NCBI GenBank assembly: GCA_949358305.1
Contig: OX442317.1
Span: forward strand, 3,104,186-3,168,185
Direction: 5' to 3'
DNA: 64,000 nucleotides
Origin: Strigamia acuminata
Lineage: Eukaryota > Arthropoda > Chilopoda > Geophilomorpha > Linotaeniidae
Positions 57,947 to 64,000 of the stretch are shown piece after piece. The notes beneath the pieces were generated by a model. It saw only the letters and a program-made list of their open reading frames with translations. It searched no databases and was not told the DNA's origin. A program made the position numbers and the translations under genes. Numbering within the stretch: position 1 is the stretch's first letter; each line of letters opens with the position of its first letter.

Positions 57947-58407
57947 GATCTTTTTACTGAAATTTACTTGTGGTTGTTTCCCATTAATCTCAACGCCTTC
58001 CGATGATCTCTCACAGTTGTGTGTTGACGCAACATATTACACTTTAGCGGGCTCTGGTGTCAAAAGTTGGAAATACAGTAACAACGTAGACATTCTGGTT
58101 TTCTGATGTGGTGGATCGTAGTTTGAAAAGGAAAAATATAAATTTATTTCACTTTACATTACGGAAGATTGTTGGAGTTTATTAAAAATTGGAATTTAAA
58201 ACGTTTTCATCAGTCGTCTTAATTTTGTAAAGATATTTTGTAAAGATATTTTATTTTATAGATGCAAGGTTCGTTTTCGTTTTTCCGAATCTCGTTTTAT
58301 CCCGCGCGAGGCTCGTTTAGAACGGAAGGTGACTATAGTCGTGGTGTAATACTTTTCCGAAGAATTGATTTAATAACGATTGTAATTTATTTGGAATTAA
58401 GAAAACC
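57947..58407. promoter_or_regulatory. Bidirectional promoter region, AP-3 beta / TBCA
   Basis: 461 bp separate the two divergent start codons, so both promoters and 5' UTRs must fit here or overlap. I see no clear TATA box placement; the middle is AT-rich (about 58120-58260) with a duplicated TTTTGTAAAGATATTTT. Confidence 0.65.
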
Positions 58408-58845
58408 ATGGCGGACCCGGGCAGACTCAAAACGATCAAAATTAAAACGGGAGTTGTGAAACGGTGAGTAAAAAAACGAGAGAGAGAAAATGGGACCATA
58501 AAATCCATAAAATCCCAACAAATGACAAAATTCCAAAGAAATTAACACTCCACATCATGCAGTGAGACCAAAATAAAATAAAACCCACCAAAACCATATA
58601 AATATCACATTTTAATGAAGAAAAACCCCAAAAATTCGTATTGACAAGCGACAAAACAAAACGCCCTCCATAGATCTGCTGCTGCACTCTAGTGGCAAAA
58701 TCCAAAAGCACGATTTTAATTTTTCGCATTTATTCGCAGACTTACTAAAGAAACGACCATGTACGAAAAAGAAGCGGACCAACAGAAGGGCAAAATCGAA
58801 AAAATGAAGAAGGAAGGTGTCGATGAATACAATATAAGAAAACAG
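58408..58845 (+). CDS. TBCA: Tubulin-specific chaperone A (tubulin cofactor A), first two exons
   Basis: Exon 1 (58408-58463) encodes MADPGRLKTIKIKTGVVKR. Exon 2 (58740-58845) continues LTKETTMYEKEADQQKGKIE, then KMKKEGVDEYNIRKQ, and ends at a GT donor in phase 0. This matches the N-terminal two thirds of TBCA, a small helical protein of about 110 residues that captures beta-tubulin during folding. The start has a favourable context (AAAACCATGG). The final exon, expected to begin near a conserved xEILQESxMMIPD segment, was not found before 64000, so the second intron exceeds 5 kb or the exon is beyond the window. Confidence 0.92.
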
Positions 58846-59462
58846 GTTCGAATGCGATGAGTTTGATGAATTTACGTCAAAATTGATAAATTGAACGTCG
58901 AAATGGACGAAATAGATGAATTTAACGGTTGAAATGAATAGTTGCGTGTTGTCGTGTAATGCGTGGGTTTTGCGAATTGATCCTTTGTGTAAACAAATAA
59001 TACGGTCATGACTTGCCGGCTGAAGTCACCTGGAAATGACTGAACTAATTGGTTTTGTGGGGAGTTAATTTGGGTGTCTCCCCCTCTGGTCAATTTAGTG
59101 AGGCTTGCAATGGTCTTTCATCTTTGATTAGCATTTATTGGATACTTTTATTTAATGTCTGCTGAGCTGATTTAATTGCATTCCTCAGTTGGCCATGGAG
59201 TTGCGCTCATTGCTTGGCAACTCTTGTCGTTGCTTTATGAAATTTCTCATTTTGTTTTAAGTATTTGTGACAATCTAAAAAGATTGTCTATGTCTCGTTA
59301 TGGAGATGGTTTTAGTCATTGTCGGGGTGATTAAAGTGGATGTTTGGCTGCCTTTCGGCAAGTTTGTTTATTGGAGAGTGAGTTTATGGTAAATACATGG
59401 AAAATGTTTTTAAAAAAAAAAATTTGTATGAACAAATTCAAAAATTCAATTTTTGCATGAAA

Positions 59463-59648
59463 CAATATCAAAAAATTTAATTTTTGCATGAAACAATATC
59501 AAAAAATTCAATTTTTGCATGAAACAATATCAAAAAATTCAATTTTTGCATGAAACAATATCAAAAAATTCAATTTTTGCATGAAACAATATCAAAAAAT
59601 TCAATTTTTGCATGAAACAATATCAAAAAATTCAATTTTTGCATTAAA
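59463..59648. repeat. Minisatellite, six copies of a 31-bp unit
   Basis: CAATATCAAAAAATTCAATT plus TTTGCATGAAA repeated at exact 31-bp spacing, nearly perfect, so expanded recently. Looser A/T-rich variants flank it on both sides. Confidence 0.96.
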
Positions 59649-62007
59649 ATTTTAAATAATTTATTATTTGCACGTTAAAATTCAATTTTTTCGTGAAACA
59701 TTCGATTTTTGAATGAAAAAAAGTTTATTTATATCTGAAAAAAAGAAAAAAAATCAACTTTTTGCTTTAAAAAAAAATTAAAAAAAGTAATCAATTTGCG
59801 CATGAAAAAATTCAATTGACTAGTGAAATTCATGGAAACCTAAATAATCGCCCGGGTTATCATTCCTTATCTCAGATATAAGCAATGATAGCCAAGTTAT
59901 CTACATTTAGCCAGCAGTTCTAAAAACCAACACGAGGCGCTGCAATATGCCAAATTTGAATTTGTGCACGCACACAATCACACAATCACACCTAGGCCAC
60001 GTTTGCGAGACAATTCGTGCATTGGGCTTAATTTAATACGAAAACTAACGTGACGTGTATAAAATGGCGGGATTTGAGGTCGGTGTGGTTTTCTGACCTT
60101 TGATTAGAAAAAGGGGCGAGCGAGGGTGAGTGGGGGTGACAGGGAGCAGGGTAGCTGTGATTGCACATGCAAATGACCAATTTGACAAGGGTCTTCCATT
60201 ATTTCGCTCACCCAATCCCCATATGGTCATATGATACAATGATGGGAGGGAGGGAGGGGGAGCGAGACACATTTGCCCCCTCCCCCGCCCGGTCTATGGC
60301 AACCATGAAATTTTGATGCTGGTGTCGCGAGTATTAGTCGCGTTCCCTCGTTTATTACTGCTAATTCCAAGTCGGTTGATGGCGCGTGCTGATGATGATG
60401 GAACTCGGGCGATTTTTTATGGCACTGCGCATGCGTGCTCGATGCGCCGCTGCTTTTTCTCGCTCAGCTTTGCACCTGATGGCCGAGATTAAGGTGAAAG
60501 AAAGAAAAAGAAAGGAAAACTGTTTTGCTCTTAATTTAATGAGGTTTAGAGAAATAAAAATTAATTATTGTTTGATTTTGTTTGAGCTGGGCGAAATAAT
60601 TTTTTAATTTGATGTTTTTGATTTTTTTTTTATTTTTTGTTGGAGCGACGGTGATTGTGCAGTCGGGCGGCGCGAGGTCGACTTGACGCGGCATCGCGCG
60701 GCGATGTCCGTCGGATGGAAAATGCGAAACTTTTTTTTCTTTTTCTTTTTCTTTTTCTATTTTTTAAACTTAAACAAATCGTCGATAGGGAAATGGGAAC
60801 TTATTGTAGAGCGTTCTCGAGGGAGATTTTTGGACGGAACGGATGCAAAGTCCACTCACTTCCTGTGGACATTTGAAGCACGTGAGCCAGATGGGGAGGA
60901 GTGTTGAGTTAGGCCTGAGGCGATTATCATTACTGGCCTGCGGCTACCAAGTTGGTGGACCCTAAATGGACCTCGCGAGGCCCCCAGGCAAATCCATCCT
61001 CATTGGTTGCTAGATGGCGGGATTAGTGGTGGTGACAGCGCCCGCGAAATATGGCGGCCCTTAATGCTCTCAACCAACGATCGCGCCACCCCCCGCACTG
61101 AATACAAAGATGGCGTTGGCCTCGACTCGATCAACCATTTTCCTTCTTTATTAAAATTTAACAAAAAAAAATAAATTTTTAAAATTAAAAATCTTTTTCG
61201 TCTTTCAATTATTTTATTATTTGGAGGAAAAATTGAAACGTTTTTTGTTTTTTTTTATTTATTTTTTGGTTTTTTTTTTCTGATTTTTTTGGATTTTTTG
61301 GGGGTCCTCGAATGGATTTTTCTCTTTTTTTGCGCCCAGACATTGATTTTTTTGTCTTGTTTCTTGACAATTTTATCTTTTGTCTTTATGCATATTTGAG
61401 AGACGCTTGAGACGTGAAAGGGGGAAGGGGCGTTGTTGAACACAAAATGTTGGAGGATCCCTTAAGATTTGTCCCCCTTCACTCAATACACCACCCTTTA
61501 TTCCATTAACTTTTTTTTCCACGATCGGTAAAGGAAAGAATAAATAAAAAGAAAAAAGTTAAGAAATTCTCGAATCAAATGCAAAAGTTGCCGAGTAATC
61601 CCACACAAACAAATTGTTTATTTTCTACGGAAAATCGAATCCACTCTGCCGCAGCGGACGAACCAAATGCCGCGCACAAGCGCACCCATCGCCGTCGATC
61701 CGAACAAAAAATTTTAAAAAACGCAAAAAAATGAAATGAAATGAAAAAGCAAAATCAAAAGTGGCAGCTTGCTCCGAACTGCATTAAACTCGTGCACGGA
61801 TCCAAAATGGTGGCCGACTTAACCCTAATGCACTAAAGTTCGAAAATGAAAAGAGCGCTATGCGAAAAAAAGTGCTTTTACGATCATCAACTTCTTTTTC
61901 ACATTGAACCCTCCCTCGGGCCCATCCGATGACCACACAAACATGTCTTGACCATTAAGGCGATCACGAGGGACGCTGCAGATGCGTCCCGGTTGGTTCT
62001 CCATCCC

Positions 62008-62021
62008 GTTGTCATGGTAAC
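62008..62021 (+). promoter_or_regulatory. X-box-like site
   Basis: GTTGTCATGGTAAC matches the RFX X-box consensus. It lies in the GC-richer DNA downstream of the TBCA exons; the target gene is unknown. Confidence 0.3.
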
Positions 62022-64000
62022 GCGAGGGGGCAAACGGTGTCCGTGTCGAGTAAGCCCTCGAGCAAGTCCGGGAATTGTGTTTGCGAGGCAATTGGCCGAC
62101 CAATTACGTCATGTGGACGTTTCGGTTGTTGCTTTTTATTTATGTCGTGCGCATGCGCCGTCCGTGTTGTCTGCTCCATCTTTCCACCCTCTCTAATCCC
62201 CTGCTCTGGTTGGTGGTGCGCCGTTGATTCATTACCGCCATTACCTATTCTGGGGGGAATCGCGGGGGAGGAGGAACGCGATCGTTACCTCAACACCTAC
62301 TCCGCCTTCCCTCGCCTTCCCTTCCCTTCCCTTCCCCTCCATCCATACTTTGATTCTCTTCTTCATCTCCTTCATGCGCGTCACAGATAATGATGAGGAA
62401 GAAGACGAAGAGAAAAATTCACACTTTTTCACAAATGACGTCACGCGTGACTTGCACAACGAGATTGCTTGCCACTTGCCAGTCAGTTCGAGTCGAGTTT
62501 TAGCAAAGAGTTCACGTGGAATTTGACATTTTTGCCAGGCGTATTAAAGATGCACCACGCACCGGAAGCGCATCTACTGCCAAACTAATCCTGGAGCCCC
62601 AAAAATGTATATCGGGCTCTGCCACAAACGGTGATTGTGTCAACTCGAATCAATCAACGAACAAAGTTGGAAAAGAAAGCGAAAGCACGAGTTTAGTATG
62701 ATTGTGTGATGAATCAAATGGCGGAGAGTTCTGACTAATATTTTGAATGAGATTTTCACTTTTCGTGACATTCATGAAGTGGCGGGCGGACGGAATGTGC
62801 GCGTTTGGCGTAAAAAGCGCGGGCATTTCACGGCATTTGGCATTAATTGCGCTCGGAACGTTATTAATGCGTTGTTTTGTGTATTCTTTTTTCTTTTGTC
62901 TCGTCTCGGCGTTCGTTGATGACGCTCTTTTGCGGTGGAAAGTGCGAGACGTGACGTGACGCTTTGGATGTTTTGGCAATGAAAATGCATCGCCTCCAAT
63001 TTGTAGGTGAAAGCTTTTTGATGTTAATTGTGGCGCTGTGACAAGTGCATTAGTTTTGCGAGGCGCACGGCTCCCGTCACGAGGGGGCGCGCGCGCCTGA
63101 TTAGCCCTCCGCCACAGCGCCTCGCCTCGCATCGCACGCCCGGGTTGCTGTCACCTGCCGCCCGATGGATGAGACGCGCGAGTCATTAGCCGCCCGTGCA
63201 CCGCCGACGACACCCCTCTCTGCTCTCACTCTCTCTCTCGCTTTCTCTCTCTCACTTGATGGCGCCGCGGCGCGAGCGCTTCGACGCTTCGACGCTTCGA
63301 CGCCTCCACCTCGCCACGCCACCTCTTTTCCAATCGAAACGTCGATGTACCAGTTAATCATCGAGTGCGTGATTGTGACGGATCCCAGTGCGCACGCGCA
63401 ATGCGCCGCCGAGCGGTCGCTGCATGTGAAAGCGTCTTCGTCGGAATCGGAAGCGCTCGGGTGAATCGTGCGAATTACTTTTGTTTATACTTTTATGAGC
63501 GGAGGAGAAAGTTGTTTGCAAAGTGTTTTCCGACACTTCCTGCACTGCAGTCGGCGCAATCCGCCAAAGGATTGTTTGCTGATGAATAAAAAGTGAAGAG
63601 AGAGGAAGGAATTTTGCTTTGTGCTTATTATTCCAATTAGCGTTGTAATTATGGTCACTCGAGTTGTGCATGTAATTGTGGGGTCTGTGAAGGCTTTTAT
63701 GGCGAATAAACGCGCGCAATTGACTCTAAATTGATAAGGAAAGAAGAAGGAAGCTTTTCGACCTTGCAGTGAAGTCATCAGCGGGTTGGGAATGAAGTGG
63801 AGATCTGAGATGTGAGGGCTGCCCCCTTTAAATGCAGATTGAGTTACACTTTTGGTCTAAGCGAATTCAATTTTGCCTTTCATATATATAACTTACTGGC
63901 GAGTGAATTACGCTTGCGTTTGCTTGCACGAGAGATTTTCTTCTTTTTTTTTCTTTTTATTTCGGTGGAGTGGAAATGGAACCGCGGTCAAAGTGATGGA

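Larger units (their letters stand above)
58846..64000. other. TBCA intron 2 and/or downstream DNA
   Basis: No exon recognised on either strand. Contains the 31-bp minisatellite, several GC-richer patches (60240-60480, 60650-61130, 63050-63460) with ATGGCGG-type words, an X-box-like site at 62008, a (TTCGACGC)n run at about 63274-63302 and (CT)n runs around 63215-63256. The last patch resembles a promoter-type CpG-rich segment, but no gene start could be supported. Confidence 0.5.

Noticed and set aside
62650-63132. 160-codon minus-strand ORF in GC-rich DNA
   Set aside because: No recognisable domain, no splice or start support, and several frames are open in this compositional patch.
1-64000. 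tRNA genes and CRISPR arrays
   Set aside because: I saw no GGTTCGAATCC-type T-arm with a matching A-box arm, and the tandem repeats here lack unique spacers.

Overview
The window is a piece of an animal nuclear genome, most likely an arthropod. It is AT-rich. Genes are split by GT-AG introns, many only 56-91 bp long, and the intergenic space and introns hold mobile-element debris and AT-rich minisatellites. The Dscam-type gene has two tandem Ig7 exons instead of large arrays of alternative exons. From general knowledge of the family this fits a chelicerate or myriapod better than an insect or crustacean, but that is inference.

Layout. 1-151 (minus): first coding exon of a rhodopsin-like GPCR running off the left edge. 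152-7987: non-coding, with a (GTT)17 tract, a solo-LTR-like element, MITE fragments and a 120-bp tandem duplication. 7988-11242 (plus): a four-exon gene for a membrane-anchored trefoil plus GH31 protein (954 residues by my splicing) whose catalytic Asp residues are replaced. 11243-12999: a 5S-rRNA-derived SINE with a hAT MITE nested in it. 13000-16998 (minus): five exons of a BTB-BACK-PHR protein; its 5' exon was not found. 16999-25249: non-coding. 25250-53395 (plus): a complete Dscam gene with signal peptide, Ig1-9, FN1-4, Ig10, FN5-6, one transmembrane segment and a cytoplasmic tail, built from 29 exons. Its 13.7-kb first intron contains a complete 6.9-kb LTR retroelement at 27389-34285. 53803-57946 (minus): the AP-3 beta subunit, 14 exons and 1062 residues, convergent with Dscam. 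58408-58845 (plus): the first two exons of tubulin cofactor A, divergent from AP-3 beta across 461 bp. 58846-64000: intronic or intergenic DNA with minisatellites and GC-rich patches.

The most unusual item is the retroelement. Its two 1116-bp LTRs appear identical, it has a 4-bp target duplication and a polypurine tract, and its single 1455-codon ORF shows no recognisable protease, reverse transcriptase, RNase H or integrase. The tract beside the 3' LTR recurs inside the ORF. Next are the predicted catalytically dead GH31 protein, the pair of exactly 288-nt Ig7 exons in Dscam, and a 143-bp hairpin in a Dscam intron. The host genes are not one pathway: Dscam acts in cell recognition, AP-3 in endosome-lysosome sorting, TBCA in tubulin folding, and the BTB protein probably in ubiquitin ligase targeting.
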